Shown one piece after another: positions 34,457 to 44,230 of a stretch of DNA of 64,000 nt (positions within the stretch are counted from its first letter, which is position 1; every line of letters starts with the position of its first letter). The stretch covers positions 4,758-68,757 of the forward strand of contig NZ_JBPESN010000006.1 in assembly GCF_051710625.1 (NCBI RefSeq), given 5' to 3'. This stretch comes from JBPESN01 sp051710625 (lineage in GTDB: Bacteria > Pseudomonadota > Gammaproteobacteria > Enterobacterales > Enterobacteriaceae). The notes under the pieces were generated by a model. The model saw only the letters and a program-made list of their open reading frames with translations, was not told the origin of the DNA and ran no database searches. A program made the position numbers and the translations under genes.

Positions 34457-35222
34457 TTAAAACGCCAGATAAAATCTGCCAGCCAGGGTACAAAACGCCG
34501 GCGTCCAGACGCCCGACGGGTCGCGTAACGTCAGCGTATCATGAATCATCGGCATCGGCCGGCGCGTCAAGGCCAGCAGTAGCTGGTGCGGTGGCAAATT
34601 TGCTTTGTTCTGTCGCTGACATCAATGCACCGCTGCAGCCACCAGCCCTGTGTTAATGCGCGGGCAATGAGCGCCTCCCCGGCGGCATACGGCAGGATAA
34701 ACGCCAGCGTGCCCCTCTTCCAGCAGCGCGGTGGCGGCGGCCGTCAGCAGCGCCTGATGGCTCAGACTCCGGGTATAGCGTGCCCGCTCGCGCGCAGGGG
34801 TAGCGCAGGCCGGCCCCGCGTCAAAATAGAACGGATTACTGAGGATCATTTTATAGCGCCGCGACGCCCTGTCGACATAGGCGCAGATATCGCCCTCGAC
34901 AGCGCCCAGGGATATCGCCCAAGGGCTGGCGGCAAAATTGTCCCGCGCCTGACGGCAGGGCGTCCGGGTCCAAGTTCGACAGCCTCGATCGGAATAGCGC
35001 CGTGCATGCGCTGCGCCAACACCAGCGCAACCAGGGCGCTGCCGGTGCCGATGTCCAGCGCCCTGCCCGCCTCAATGACCGGCGCCCAGGCGCCCAGGCG
35101 CCCAGCAGCACGCCATCGGTGCCGACTTTCATTGCGCATCGATCGTAAGCGACAAAAAACTGTTTAAAGGTAAATCCGTCCCGCCGCAGCGGTTTTGTGA
35201 CAGCCGTGAATAGCATATTCAT
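34457..35222 (-). pseudogene. trmN6: tRNA1(Val) m6A37 methyltransferase, broken
   Basis: Formerly yfiC. From ATG 35222 the N-terminus reads [33 protein letters not shown] short duplicated GGCGCCCAGGC stretch near 35090 shifts the frame. [19 protein letters not shown] (the S-adenosylmethionine loop) follows, then MILSNPFYF (the NPPY motif changed to NPFY), and, after more shifts and losses, LTLRDPSGVWTPAF and the end GRFYLAF at 34457. The enzyme would methylate A37 of tRNA-Val. It lies divergent from srmB, as in E. coli. Confidence 0.9.
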
Positions 35223-35333
35223 GTCGCTCCTCTGCAGGCGTATACCGCTACTTTAAAATAAACTGACGCGCACAAACAGATGAAGATTACGTGGGATCCG
35301 TCTATAATCTGCGCTCCAAACCAGAGGTAGCCC

Positions 35334-36680
35334 ATGACTGTAACTCAATTTTCCGAACTCGAGCTTCACGAAGACCTGCTCGCCGCCATAAGCGACAAAG
35401 GCTTTGAGCGCCCCACCGCCATTCAGGCTGAAGCCATTCCGGCAGCCATGGACGGACGTGACGTCTTGGGTTCGGCGCCTACCGGCACCGGCAAAACCGC
35501 CGCATATTTATTGCCGGTCTTGCAACACCTCCTTGATTTCCCTCGCAAGAAGTCCGGTCCGCCGCGGGTGTTGGTTGTCACCCCTACCCGCGAGCTGGCG
35601 ATGCAGGTAGCGGAACAGGCTAAACAGCTGGCCGCCCACACCCATCTGCACATCGCCACCATTACCGGCGGTGTGGCCTATATGAATCATGCGAAAGTGT
35701 TCAGCGAGAATCAGGATATTGTGGTGGCCACCACCGGTCGCCTGCTACAGTACATTAAAGAAGAAAATTTTGATTGCCAGGCGGTTGAAACGCTGATTCT
35801 GGACGAGGCGGATCGGATGCTGGATATGGGGTTTGCCCAGGACGTCGAGCAGATCGCCGCCAAAACTCGCTGGCGCAAGCAGACGCTTTTGTTTTCGGCC
35901 ACGCTGGAGGAAGGGAACGCGGTCAAGGATTTTGTTGAACGTCTGCTAAACGATCCGGTGGAGATCGACGCCTTGCCGTCGCGCCGCGAACGTAAAAAAA
36001 TCGTGCAATGGTATTATCGCGCCGATAATCTGACGCATAAAACCGCCTTGCTTTGCCGCCTGCTTAAACAGCCTGAGGTCAGCAAAGCTATCGTCTTCGT
36101 CCGCAAGCGCGAGCGGTTGCATGAGCTGGTAGGCTGGCTGCGCGACGCCGGCATTCCCTCATGTTATCTAGAGGGGGAACTGGTCCAGGCCAAACGCAAT
36201 GAGGCCATCAAGCGCATGAGCGACGGCCGGATGAATGTCCTGGTAGCAACGGATGTCGCGGCGCGCGGTTTGGATATCGAGGACATCAGCCATGTCATCA
36301 ATTTTGACCTGCCCGCGACGGCGGACGTTTATCTCCACCGGATAGGCCGCACCGCCCGCGCCGGCCGCAAAGGCTGCGCCATTTCGCTGGTGGAAGCGCA
36401 CGATTATTTGCTGTTGGGAAAGATCAGTCGTTACCTTAACGAACCCTTAAAGGCGCGCACAATTGATGAATTGCGCTCCACCACGCGCGCCCCGGCAGAA
36501 AAGATGAGCGGCAAGCCGTCAAAAAAAGTATTGGCGAAGCGCAAAGAAAAGAAAGAACAGGCGCGGACGAAAGACAAAACCAAGGTGCGTATGCGCGATA
36601 AAAAGAATATTGGCAAGCGTCGTTTGCCGAAAGCGGTGCCGGATGCCATAAGCGTAACCAAGCCGGAAAGTGACGGTTAA
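35334..36680 (+). CDS. srmB: ATP-dependent RNA helicase SrmB
   Basis: The product is 448 residues (E. coli 444). DEAD-box motifs in order: Q motif GFERPTAIQ, motif I APTGTGKT, Ia PTRELA, II DEAD (ILDEADRMLDMGF), III SAT, V ATDVAARGLDI and VI HRIGRTARAG. The basic C-terminal tail (KKVLAKRKEKKEQ) binds RNA. It assists assembly of the 50S ribosomal subunit. ATG 35334 has AGAGGTAG upstream. It appears intact. Confidence 0.97.
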   Translation: MTVTQFSELELHEDLLAAISDKGFERPTAIQAEAIPAAMDGRDVLGSAPTGTGKTAAYLLPVLQHLLDFPRKKSGPPRVLVVTPTRELAMQVAEQAKQLAAHTHLHIATITGGVAYMNHAKVFSENQDIVVATTGRLLQYIKEENFDCQAVETLILDEADRMLDMGFAQDVEQIAAKTRWRKQTLLFSATLEEGNAVKDFVERLLNDPVEIDALPSRRERKKIVQWYYRADNLTHKTALLCRLLKQPEVSKAIVFVRKRERLHELVGWLRDAGIPSCYLEGELVQAKRNEAIKRMSDGRMNVLVATDVAARGLDIEDISHVINFDLPATADVYLHRIGRTARAGRKGCAISLVEAHDYLLLGKISRYLNEPLKARTIDELRSTTRAPAEKMSGKPSKKVLAKRKEKKEQARTKDKTKVRMRDKKNIGKRRLPKAVPDAISVTKPESDG

Positions 36681-37241
36681 GCTGTCGCGCAATCGGCTAC
36701 GATGGGATGTTGATAAAAACAGCAGCGGGCTAGTAAACGCAGCACGATAGAATGGATTCACCCCAATGAAAGCAGTGCTTTCGTGACGTTAGCGCGGCGC
36801 CCGCCGTCAACGTGTTATTAATCGTTAGCAAAAAGTAACCGGCATGTTGCACTCGTGATGAAAAATAATAAACTTCGTTGTTTATCAAACAAATAATTTT
36901 CATTGCGTCTAGCGTCGATACGTGTTCACTTTTGCCACAGCGGGACGATTTTATCCCCGGTTTGGGCCGCGATAAGCGCAACGAAACAGGGTCTTTTGGC
37001 GCTCATCCACGGCACTTCGGGCCAAACGCCGCTTACAGCTTTCAGCTCCAGGCCGCCAACCGCTGCCTTCAGGAAGGCCGTGGTTTCGCCGCGAATGGAC
37101 CTTAAACCCTGCCCATACGCGGTGGGCCCGCCTTCCGTATTCCTCTGCCTCGGAGGCCTAAGGTCTCGTCACCCTGTTCCCTTCTCCCTCTATTGCGCTG
37201 CTGTGGGATCGGTACTTGCGTTGACGCGAGTTCGTTTACGA
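36681..37241. other. Interval between srmB and grcA, no gene recognised
   Basis: Open frames on both strands are short and unlike any family I know. 36840-36900 is AT-rich. A plus-strand stretch at 36950-37130 could be the remains of a coding sequence but is too degraded to name. Confidence 0.45.
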
Positions 37242-37265
37242 TAAAAAAGGGGCCAAAGGCCCCTT
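37242..37265 (-). terminator. Intrinsic terminator after grcA
   Basis: Minus strand: AAGGGGCC (37265-37258), loop TTT, GGCCCCTT (37254-37247), with the T run continuing to 37243. It lies about 20 bases beyond the grcA stop. It is a strong standard terminator. Confidence 0.9.
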
Positions 37266-37285
37266 GCACGCATGTTGCGCCGAGA

Positions 37286-37669
37286 TTACAGACCTTCGGT
37301 GAAGGTACAAATAATAACGTCCCGCTGCTGCTCTGGCGTGAGGGAATTAAAGCGCACCGCATAACCCGACACGTGGATAGTCAGTTGCGGATATTTTTCC
37401 GGATTCGCGACGGCGCTTTCCAGCGTCTCGCGGCTCAGCACGTTGACATTCAGATGCTGCCCATTTTTGACGCGCACCACTTCCTTATGCTCTAGCGGAA
37501 TTTTACGGTACTCGAATTTGCCCAGTTCCTGCAGGGGAATCAACTGGTCGTCAGCGTAACCGGCAACGGCGACCAGGCAGTGGGCTTGTTTGTTAGTCTC
37601 ATCCAGCAGCCAAAAAGAGTTTATTAGCGCTTTGTTTTCAGCCTAGGTAATTTGTGTTCCGATAATCAT
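37286..37669 (-). pseudogene. grcA: Autonomous glycyl radical cofactor with one amber codon
   Basis: From ATG 37669 the frame is colinear with E. coli GrcA (YfiD) over all 127 residues: MIIGTQIT, stop, then [16 protein letters not shown] and on to [34 protein letters not shown]. Codon 9 is TAG (37645-37643) where E. coli has Lys. The glycyl radical site in VSGYAVRF is kept, though the preceding Arg is His. GrcA replaces the damaged radical domain of pyruvate formate-lyase. Internal re-initiation at TTG 37543 would still give the C-terminal 85 residues. It has one lesion only, and the promoter and terminator are conserved. Confidence 0.9.
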
Positions 37670-37796
37670 AGATGCCTCCGTGGTAGGGGTGCCATACGGC
37701 GTCCAGACACGTGTTGTTCATCATTTAACCTGTTTGGACATTTGGTAAACCCAATTTTTAAAACTGATTATACACCCGCCATCCGGGGCCGATACT

Positions 37797-37862
37797 TTGA
37801 TTTAAATCAATCTCTGAAGGAAAGTGGCGACATTCCTGCGCTAAATTATTGATTTAAATCTA
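37797..37862 (-). promoter_or_regulatory. Tandem FNR sites upstream of grcA
   Basis: 37797-37810 is TTGATTTAAATCAA, a perfect FNR site. 37849-37862 is TTGATTTAAATCTA, one base from perfect in its half-sites. Centres are 52 bases apart, closely matching the double-site arrangement known for E. coli yfiD (grcA), where the far site limits anaerobic activation. The interval 37670-37988 between grcA and ung holds no gene apart from this. Confidence 0.85.
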
Positions 37863-37988
37863 TTTAAAGAGCTACTTTAATTCTGTTGCAAAGGCGATAA
37901 TTTCCGGCATGCCGGGGCGAGAAAACGTTTAACCCGCAGTGAGAAAACGTTAGGCTTAAGCCAGGTCGTCACTATTATGGAGCGTATC

Positions 37989-38672
37989 ATGACGCAAATG
38001 CTCACCTGGCGCGATGCTCTCGCACAGGAAAAAACTCTGCCCTATTTCCAGGAAACGCTGGCGTTTGTCGCCAGAGAGCGGGCGGCGGGAATGACTGTCT
38101 ATCCGCCGGCCAAAGATGTGTTTAATGCTTTTCGTTTCACGGAACTGAACGCGGTGAAAGTGGTGATCTTCGGCCAGGATCCGTACCACGGCCCCAATCA
38201 GGCCCACGGTCTTTCTTTTTCGGTCAAGCCAGGCGTGCCCGCCCCGCCTTCGCTGGTCAATATTTATAAAGAGCTGGCCAGCGACATTCCCGGTTTTGTT
38301 ATTCCGAATCATGGCTGTCTGCAAAGCTGGGCGCAGCAGGGCGTGATGCTGCTCAATACGGTATTGACGGTGGAGGCGGGTAAAGCGCATTCCCACGCCA
38401 GTCTGGGCTGGGAGACCTTTACTGACAAGGTCATCAATGTCCTCAACGCGCAGCGTGAAGACATCGTTTTCCTCCTGTGGGGCTCCCATGCCCAGAAAAA
38501 AGGCACGATTATCAACCCAAAACGTCACCATGTGCTTAAAGCGCCGCATCCCTCACCCCTGTCTGCCCATCGCGGCTTTCTTGGCTGCCGCCATTTCTCC
38601 AGGGCCAATGCGCTATTGGAACAGCAATGCCAACAGCCCATTGATTGGACGCCAACGTTGCCGACGGCGTAA
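37989..38672 (+). CDS. ung: Uracil-DNA glycosylase
   Basis: The product is 227 residues (E. coli 229). It has the water-activating motif [17 protein letters not shown] and the Leu-loop motif [10 protein letters not shown]. It removes uracil from DNA. ATG 37989 is chosen over ATG 37977 because GGAG at 37981 then acts as its ribosome site and the N-terminus fits E. coli. It appears intact. The stop overlaps the start of a 43-codon frame (TAATG). Confidence 0.97.
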   Translation: MTQMLTWRDALAQEKTLPYFQETLAFVARERAAGMTVYPPAKDVFNAFRFTELNAVKVVIFGQDPYHGPNQAHGLSFSVKPGVPAPPSLVNIYKELASDIPGFVIPNHGCLQSWAQQGVMLLNTVLTVEAGKAHSHASLGWETFTDKVINVLNAQREDIVFLLWGSHAQKKGTIINPKRHHVLKAPHPSPLSAHRGFLGCRHFSRANALLEQQCQQPIDWTPTLPTA

Positions 38673-38803
38673 TGGCGCATCATCCTGCGCGCGCAAAACA
38701 GAGCACGAAAGATAATAGCGCTGGCGCAGTGGCGCAAGATGCGGCCAGTTTTTCGAGCCTGCTAGCGGAAGCGCTTAAAAAGCGGGTGGGCATTGCAATG
38801 TAA
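38672..38803 (+). CDS. Small hypothetical protein coupled to ung
   Basis: A 43-residue frame starts at ATG 38672, overlapping the ung stop as TAATG, and ends at TAA 38801. The peptide has an Ala/Ser-rich middle (NSAGAVAQDAASFSSLLAE) and a basic end (ALKKRVGIAM). No family is recognised. It may be a real coupled small protein, the remnant of a longer gene, or chance. Confidence 0.3.
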   Translation: MAHHPARAKQSTKDNSAGAVAQDAASFSSLLAEALKKRVGIAM

Positions 38804-38919
38804 TACTCTCGTGAGGGGCTTTGAGGGTCGGTTGCTAGCCTCCGGTCTCCGCTTTTATCGACGGCGACCGCGATCGGTGTGCCCCCCCCTCCCGCCGCGG
38901 GTGGCGGGAGGGAAAAACG

Positions 38920-39507
38920 TCAGCTTTTGGCTTTCGATACCCCAACCATTGCCGGGCGGATAAGCCGGCCATTGAGGGTGTAGCCTTTTTGCATCACCAT
39001 CATCACCTGGTTAGGCTCATGCTCGTCAGACTCCAGCATCGTCATCGCCTGATGCACTTCGGGATTAAACGGTACGTGCGTGTCTCCCACCACATCCAGG
39101 CCGAATTTGCGTACCGCGTCCAGCAAAGATTTGAGCGTCAGCTCGATTCCCTCAATCGTGGACGCCAGCTCGGCGTTGGCTTTATCCGACATATCCAGCG
39201 CGCGCTCTAAATTATCGATAACCGGTAATAATTCACCGGCGAAACGTTCCAGCGCAAATTTATGTGCCTTCTCGACATCCTGTTTACTGCGGCGACGCAC
39301 GTTTTCCATTTCCGCCTTGGCGCGCAGCACACTATCGCGCTCACGCTGTTGCGCCTGGCTCAACGCCGCTTCCAATTCAGCAATACGCTCATCTCGCGGA
39401 TCCACAACGTCAACCGTCTCAGGCGCCGCTTCCGCTTGCTGCCCTTGTTCCATTTTACTCTCTTGTGAGACTTGCTCGTCAGGGGTGTTCTGTTCTTTAC
39501 TACTCAT
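38920..39507 (-). CDS. grpE: Nucleotide exchange factor GrpE
   Basis: The product is 195 residues (E. coli 197). A long helical coiled coil from about residue 40 to 90 ([28 protein letters not shown]) and a beta domain ([19 protein letters not shown]) release ADP from DnaK. The second of two ATG codons (39507) matches the E. coli start MSSKEQ. A heat-shock promoter lies about 50 bases upstream. A GC-rich hairpin at 38887-38912 follows but lacks a T run on this strand. It appears intact. Confidence 0.97.
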   Translation of the reverse strand: MSSKEQNTPDEQVSQESKMEQGQQAEAAPETVDVVDPRDERIAELEAALSQAQQRERDSVLRAKAEMENVRRRSKQDVEKAHKFALERFAGELLPVIDNLERALDMSDKANAELASTIEGIELTLKSLLDAVRKFGLDVVGDTHVPFNPEVHQAMTMLESDEHEPNQVMMVMQKGYTLNGRLIRPAMVGVSKAKS

Positions 39508-39552
39508 CATGAGTTTTCTCCGCGGTTCAGCATTATTCTCGCTCGTCCGGTT

Positions 39553-39581
39553 ATTATGGGGATGAATAGCGGGGATTCAAG
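39553..39581 (-). promoter_or_regulatory. Sigma-32 heat-shock promoter of grpE
   Basis: Minus strand: CTTGAA (39581-39576), 14 bases, CCCCATAAT (39561-39553). This is close to the sigma-32 consensus CTTGAA-N13-15-CCCCATNT and correctly placed before grpE ATG 39507. Confidence 0.85.
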
Positions 39582-39630
39582 GGATGACGCATAATGAAGC
39601 TTGCAAAAATACGCCGGGATCAGCAATCAA

Positions 39631-40509
39631 ATGACTAGCACTTTTCAGACTATCGGCATCGTCGGCCATCCGCGTCACCCCAATGCGCTGGCCACGCATG
39701 AAACGCTGTACCACTGGCTGAACGAAAAAGGGTACCACGTTATCATGGAACATCAGATCGCCCGCGATCTGGCGTTGCACGAAGCCATTACCGGCAGTTT
39801 GGCCGATATCGGTCAGCAGGCCGATCTGGCGATCGTGGTCGGCGGCGATGGCAACATGCTGGGCGCGGCGCGCATTTTGGCGCGCCACGATATTAAAGTC
39901 ATCGGTATCAACCGTGGCAACCTCGGCTTTTTGACCGACCTCGATCCCGACTCGGCGCTGGCGCAATTATCCGACGTGCTGGCGGGTCACTTTCGCAGTG
40001 AAAAACGCTTTTTGCTGGAAGCCCAGGTTTGCCGGGGCGATGTGTGCGGCCGATTAAGCAGCGCCATTAACGAGGTGGTGCTGCATCCCGGCAAGGTGGC
40101 GCACATGATCGAGTTCGAGGTCTATATTAATGATACCTTTGCTTTTTCCCAACGTTCCGACGGCCTTATCATCGCCACGCCAACCGGCTCCACGGCGTAT
40201 TCCCTTTCCGCCGGCGGTCCGATACTTACCCCGCTGGTGGATGCTATTGCATTGGTGCCGATGTTTCCCCATACCCTCTCCTCGCGCCCGCTTGTGATTA
40301 ACGGCGGCAGCACCATAGGGCTGAAATTTTCCCAACTGACGCCGGACCTGGAAATCAGCTGCGACAGTCAGATAGCGCTGCCGATCCAGGATGGCGAGGA
40401 GATTTTTATTCGCCGCAGCGACTATTATCTCAATTTAATCCATCCCAATGATTACAGCTATTTCAATACGTTAAGTAGCAAATTAGGCTGGTCGAAAAAA
40501 TTATTCTAA
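39631..40509 (+). CDS. nadK: NAD kinase
   Basis: The product is 292 residues, the same as E. coli. The [11 protein letters not shown] motif and [19 protein letters not shown] stretch mark the ATP-NAD kinase fold, and the end [13 protein letters not shown] to [14 protein letters not shown] is conserved. It phosphorylates NAD to NADP. ATG 39631 fits the family; the frame opens 10 codons earlier. It is divergent from grpE. It appears intact. Confidence 0.98.
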   Translation: MTSTFQTIGIVGHPRHPNALATHETLYHWLNEKGYHVIMEHQIARDLALHEAITGSLADIGQQADLAIVVGGDGNMLGAARILARHDIKVIGINRGNLGFLTDLDPDSALAQLSDVLAGHFRSEKRFLLEAQVCRGDVCGRLSSAINEVVLHPGKVAHMIEFEVYINDTFAFSQRSDGLIIATPTGSTAYSLSAGGPILTPLVDAIALVPMFPHTLSSRPLVINGGSTIGLKFSQLTPDLEISCDSQIALPIQDGEEIFIRRSDYYLNLIHPNDYSYFNTLSSKLGWSKKLF

Positions 40510-40530
40510 ATTTTGGCCGCCGCCGATTTA

Positions 40531-40546
40531 CTGTATAAAAAACCAG
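40531..40546 (+). promoter_or_regulatory. LexA (SOS) box upstream of recN
   Basis: CTGTATAAAAAACCAG, within TACTG...CAGTTTATA, matches the first LexA operator of E. coli recN almost base for base. A weaker symmetric sequence, TGTATTTATATACA, lies at 40571-40584. The operator has outlived the gene it controls. Confidence 0.8.
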
Positions 40547-40596
40547 TTTATAGCGTGATTAACCACAGCGGTGTATTTATATACAAAAAGGCAACT

Positions 40597-42270
40597 ATGC
40601 TGTCTCAATTGACTATTGCCAATTTCGCCATTGTGCGCGCGTTAACGATTGATTTTCAGTCGGGGATGAGCGTGATTACCGGTGAGACCGGCGCGGGGAA
40701 ACCCATTGCGATCGATGCGCTCGGTTTGTGTCTCGGCAGCCGTTCAGAGGCCAGCATGGTACGGCCCGACGCCGCCAGGGCGAATATTTGCGCGCGTTTT
40801 TTGCTCAACGATACCCCCCCTTGGCAGCCCGCGGGCTGTTCGATAACGTGCTCGATAACGGCAATGAATGCCTGATGCGCCGCGTGGTAAGCCAGGACGG
40901 CCGCTCACGCGGCTTTATCAATGGTACGCCGGTGCCGCTGTCACAGCTGCGCGAGCTGGGTCAGTTCCTGATTCAGATTCACGGTCAGCACGCCCACCAG
41001 CTGATGCTGCGTCCCGATCACCAAAAGCGACTGCTGGGACGCCTACGCCTGTGAGAAAGACCTCCAGCAGGCCATGGCGGCCGCCTACCACCAGTGGCAC
41101 CAAAGCTGCCTGGATCTTGCCAGGGCGCGCCAGCAGGCAGCCGAACGCGACGCCAGGCGCGAGCTGCTGCAGTATCAATTGAAAGAGTTGAACGAATTCG
41201 CGCCGGTTTCTGACGAATCCGAGCAGATTGATCAAGAGTACAAGCGGCTGGCAAACAGCGGGCAGCTGATTACCGCCCCACAGCAAACGCTGGAGCTTTT
41301 GAGCGAAAGTAACGAGGCTAACCTGCTCAGCCAGCTTCACGCCGCCCGTCAGGTGATGAGCGAGCTGGTTACGCTGGATGCATCACTCGCCGACGTAATG
41401 ACGCTGCTGGAGGATGCCGCTATCCAGATTACTGAAGCGAGCAATGAGCTGCGTCATTACGGCGATCGTATCGATCTTGATCCCGGTCCCCTGCATGAGC
41501 TGGAGCAACGCCTGTCGCGCCAAATCAGTCTGGCCCGTAAGCATCATGTGAAACCGGAAGCCCTGGCGCAGCACCATCAGCAGCTCCTGCGGGAACAGGA
41601 GGCGATGGCGCAGCACGACGCCTGCGCCGGCGCGCCGGCCGAGGCGGTCGAGCGGCACCACCAGCAAGCGATGGATCTCGCCCGCCAGCTCCATCAGCGC
41701 CGTGCTGAGCACGCCGGCAGCCTGGCCCGGCCATATCACCCACAGCATGCATGCACGAGCTATCCCTGCCGCACGGTAAGCTGGCCATTGAAGTGCATTT
41801 CCAGCCCGAACAGCTTAACGCCGACGGCGCCGATCGCGTGGAGTTCATGGTGACCACCAACCCCGGCCAGCCGCTGCAGCCGCTGGCTGGCAAAAGTGGC
41901 CACCGGCGGCGAGCTATCCCGCATTGCGCTGGCGATACAGGTCATTACCGCCTGCAAAATAGACACGCCGGCGCTAATCTTTGACGAAGTCGACGTAGGC
42001 ATCAGCGGGCCGACGGCCGCTATCGTGGGCAAAATGCTGCGTCAGTTGGGCGAATCCCCCCAGGTGATGTGCGTGACGCATTTGCCGCAGGTTGCTGGAT
42101 TCGGGCATCATCACTTTTTCGTCAGTAAAAATACCGATGGCAGCGCCACTGAGACGCAAATGCTAGCGCTGGATAAAAAAGCCCGGCTGCAGCAGCTGGC
42201 GCGCCTGTTGGGCGGCAGCGAAGTCACAAAAAATATGCTGGCAAACGCCAGGGAGCTGCTTGCCGCTTAG
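40597..42270 (+). pseudogene. recN: DNA repair protein RecN, broken
   Basis: Read from ATG 40597 ([16 protein letters not shown]). The Walker A motif is GETGAGKP, with the essential Ser changed to Pro. Frameshifts near 40820, 41045, 41745 and 41895 split the coiled coil and the ATPase end. The C-terminal motifs [30 protein letters not shown] and [11 protein letters not shown] are still readable. RecN is an SMC-like protein in double-strand break repair. Several independent lesions and the Walker A change confirm loss. Confidence 0.95.
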
Positions 42271-42383
42271 AAAAGCTCAACTTTTTTCTCATCCTGCGGT
42301 CATAGATGGGCCTTGCAGAGGTTCCCAACGCCGGCAAGGTCTATTATCATCGGCACCCTATGCCCAAAAGGAATGTGATTATT

Positions 42384-42734
42384 ATGAGCTGTAAGACGTT
42401 GACTGCTGCTGTCGTTATGCTGATGTTTACCGCCGGTTGCTCTGTGTTCGAGAGAGTGGCTTATCGTCCTGACATCAATCAGGGCAATTATCTGAGCGCA
42501 GCTGACGTCGCAAAAATCCACACCAGCATGACCAAGCAGCAGGTAGCCTATACCCTTGGTACTTCAATGATGAAGGATCCGTTCGGTTCGAACACCTGGT
42601 ATTACATTTTCCGCCGCGAGCCGGCCCATGACGCGGTCTCGCAGCAAACGCTGACGCTGACCTTTAACAGCAGCGACATCCTGACGCATATTGACAACAA
42701 ACCGACGCTCAAAGGCCCCAGCACCAGTCAATAA
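42384..42734 (+). CDS. bamE: Outer membrane assembly factor BamE
   Basis: The product is 116 residues (E. coli SmpA/BamE 113). Lipoprotein signal with lipobox TAGC; lipidated Cys19. Conserved [27 protein letters not shown] and LTLTFNSS follow. It is a small lipoprotein of the BamABCDE machine that inserts outer membrane proteins. ATG 42384 (MSCKTLTAA) matches the family although the frame opens earlier. It appears intact. Confidence 0.97.
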   Translation: MSCKTLTAAVVMLMFTAGCSVFERVAYRPDINQGNYLSAADVAKIHTSMTKQQVAYTLGTSMMKDPFGSNTWYYIFRREPAHDAVSQQTLTLTFNSSDILTHIDNKPTLKGPSTSQ

Positions 42735-42832
42735 GCGGCGTTAGCCGATACTTTGGCCGGCGTGAAGGTTGACCTGTGCAAGGCCTGGAATCGTCTGCTG
42801 TCGTGCAGACAGGGAATGGCGGGTGTGCCGGG

Positions 42833-43117
42833 TTATTTTCGCGTGCGATCCGCGCGCTGACGGCGCAGTTCCTTGGGATCGATAAGCAACGGCCGGTAGA
42901 TCTCCACCCGGTCGCCGTCACTGAGTATATCCTCCAATTTGGCGGGCCGGCTGAAGATGCCCACTTTATTCACGCTGAGATCGATATCCTGCCGTAGCGC
43001 CAGAAGACCCGATGCGCGAATCGCCTGCTCCAGGGTACTCCCCTCCTCCAGCACCAGCTGGCGCAGATACTGGCGCTCCGGCAGGGCGTAAACGACCTCG
43101 ACCCGGATGTCAGGCAT
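42833..43117 (-). CDS. rnfH: RnfH family ubiquitin-like protein
   Basis: The product is 94 residues (E. coli 96) with a beta-grasp fold. Conserved [41 protein letters not shown] and [21 protein letters not shown]. Its function is unclear; it is paired with RatA in most gamma-proteobacteria. ATG 43117 overlaps the ratA end by 8 bases, so it is translationally coupled. It appears intact. Confidence 0.95.
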   Translation of the reverse strand: MPDIRVEVVYALPERQYLRQLVLEEGSTLEQAIRASGLLALRQDIDLSVNKVGIFSRPAKLEDILSDGDRVEIYRPLLIDPKELRRQRADRTRK

Positions 43118-43544
43118 GGTAAACCTCTTTGGCCCGGCGGGTGAACGCCATGACCATGCTGTTCGCCATCTCTTTGAAAATACGCCCAAACGCCAGTTCA
43201 ATCAGCTTGTTCTTGAATTCAAAATCGAGATGGAATTCAACCTTGCTGGCCTCTTCGCTAAGGGGGATGAAACTCCAGTCGCCGGCAAAGAAGCTGAAAG
43301 GCCCTTCCACCAAAAGCATCACAATACTCTGATTTTCAGTAATAACATTGCGGGTGGTGAAGGATTTGCTGATGCCCGCTTTAGAGACATTCATCTCTGC
43401 GGTCAGTTCGCTGTTGTTCTGCTCAAGCACCAGGCAGGCGGTACAGCCTGGAATGAATTTCGAATAGGCGCTGATATCATTAACCAAGGCGAACATTTGC
43501 TTTGCGCTATAAGGAACCAGCGCGGAGCGCGTAATATGAGGCAT
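43110..43544 (-). CDS. ratA: START-domain protein RatA
   Basis: The product is 144 residues. It is a coenzyme Q-binding (COQ10-like) START fold with the conserved [30 protein letters not shown] and [23 protein letters not shown]. In E. coli it is described as a toxin-like inhibitor of 70S formation, and a quinone-related role is also suggested by the fold. ATG 43544 gives MPHITRS, the conserved start. It precedes rnfH and is divergent from smpB. It appears intact. Confidence 0.95.
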   Translation of the reverse strand: MPHITRSALVPYSAKQMFALVNDISAYSKFIPGCTACLVLEQNNSELTAEMNVSKAGISKSFTTRNVITENQSIVMLLVEGPFSFFAGDWSFIPLSEEASKVEFHLDFEFKNKLIELAFGRIFKEMANSMVMAFTRRAKEVYHA

Positions 43545-43703
43545 AATCTTTCCTGTCTTTATCGATTCACCCTAATATTATCATTTATCTCCAACGAGAC
43601 AAAAAGACCGTTACGTGCGCTATGTCACGTCTGTGATCAAAAGCCCGTACACCTTAAAGGAAAGCTTTTCTTCCCCGAGGTTAACTGTATAATATTGCGC
43701 ACT

Positions 43704-44185
43704 ATGACAAAAAAAAAGCACACAAGCCCGGTTCAGCTACCATTGCGCAAAACAAACGCGCCCGACACAAATTCTTTATAGAACAGGAGCTCGAGGCGGG
43801 ACTCTCGCTGCAGGGATGGGAAGTGAAATCACTACGCGCCGGCAAAGCGAACATCAGCGATAGCTATGTGCTGCTCGAGGATGGCGAGGCCTATCTTTTT
43901 GGCGCCACCTTCCAACCGCTGACAATGGCTTCTTCGCATGTGGTCTGTGACCCGATGCGAACCCGCAAGCTATTGCTCAATAAGCGTGAACTGGATCCAC
44001 TGTTTGGCCGCGTTAACCGTGAAGGCTACACCGTTGTGGCGCTCTCGCTGTATTGGAAATACGCGTGGGTGAAAGTGAAAATCGGCGTGGCCAAAGGTAA
44101 AAAAGAGTACGATAAACGGACAGATATCAAGGAACGCGAATGGCAACTCGACAAAGCGCGCATCATGAAGCACGCCGGCCGATAG
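43704..44185 (+). pseudogene. smpB: SsrA-binding protein with single-base poly(A) deletion
   Basis: From ATG 43704 the start is ATGAC followed by 9 A (43709-43717). With 10 A the frame would read [27 protein letters not shown] and continue unbroken to residue 160, exactly the E. coli length. With 9 A it ends after 25 codons. The remainder is highly conserved ([41 protein letters not shown]) with no other lesion. SmpB is needed for tmRNA to enter stalled ribosomes. Slippage by RNA polymerase on A9 could restore a fraction of product. It is annotated as broken, but function is quite possible. Confidence 0.85.
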
Positions 44186-44187
44186 CG

Positions 44188-44216
44188 TTGCCTTGCCACT
44201 GTAAGTTTGCTATGAT
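44188..44216 (+). promoter_or_regulatory. Sigma-70 promoter of ssrA
   Basis: TTGCCT (44188-44193), 17 bases, TATGAT (44211-44216), 14 bases before the mature tmRNA 5' end. The -35 box overlaps the end of smpB and its stop region. Confidence 0.6.
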
Positions 44217-44230
44217 GAAATTAACAACTT

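Noticed and set aside
38887..38912. GC-rich hairpin after grpE as a terminator
   Set aside because: The stem is strong but is followed on the grpE strand by G residues, not T, so not called as an intrinsic terminator.
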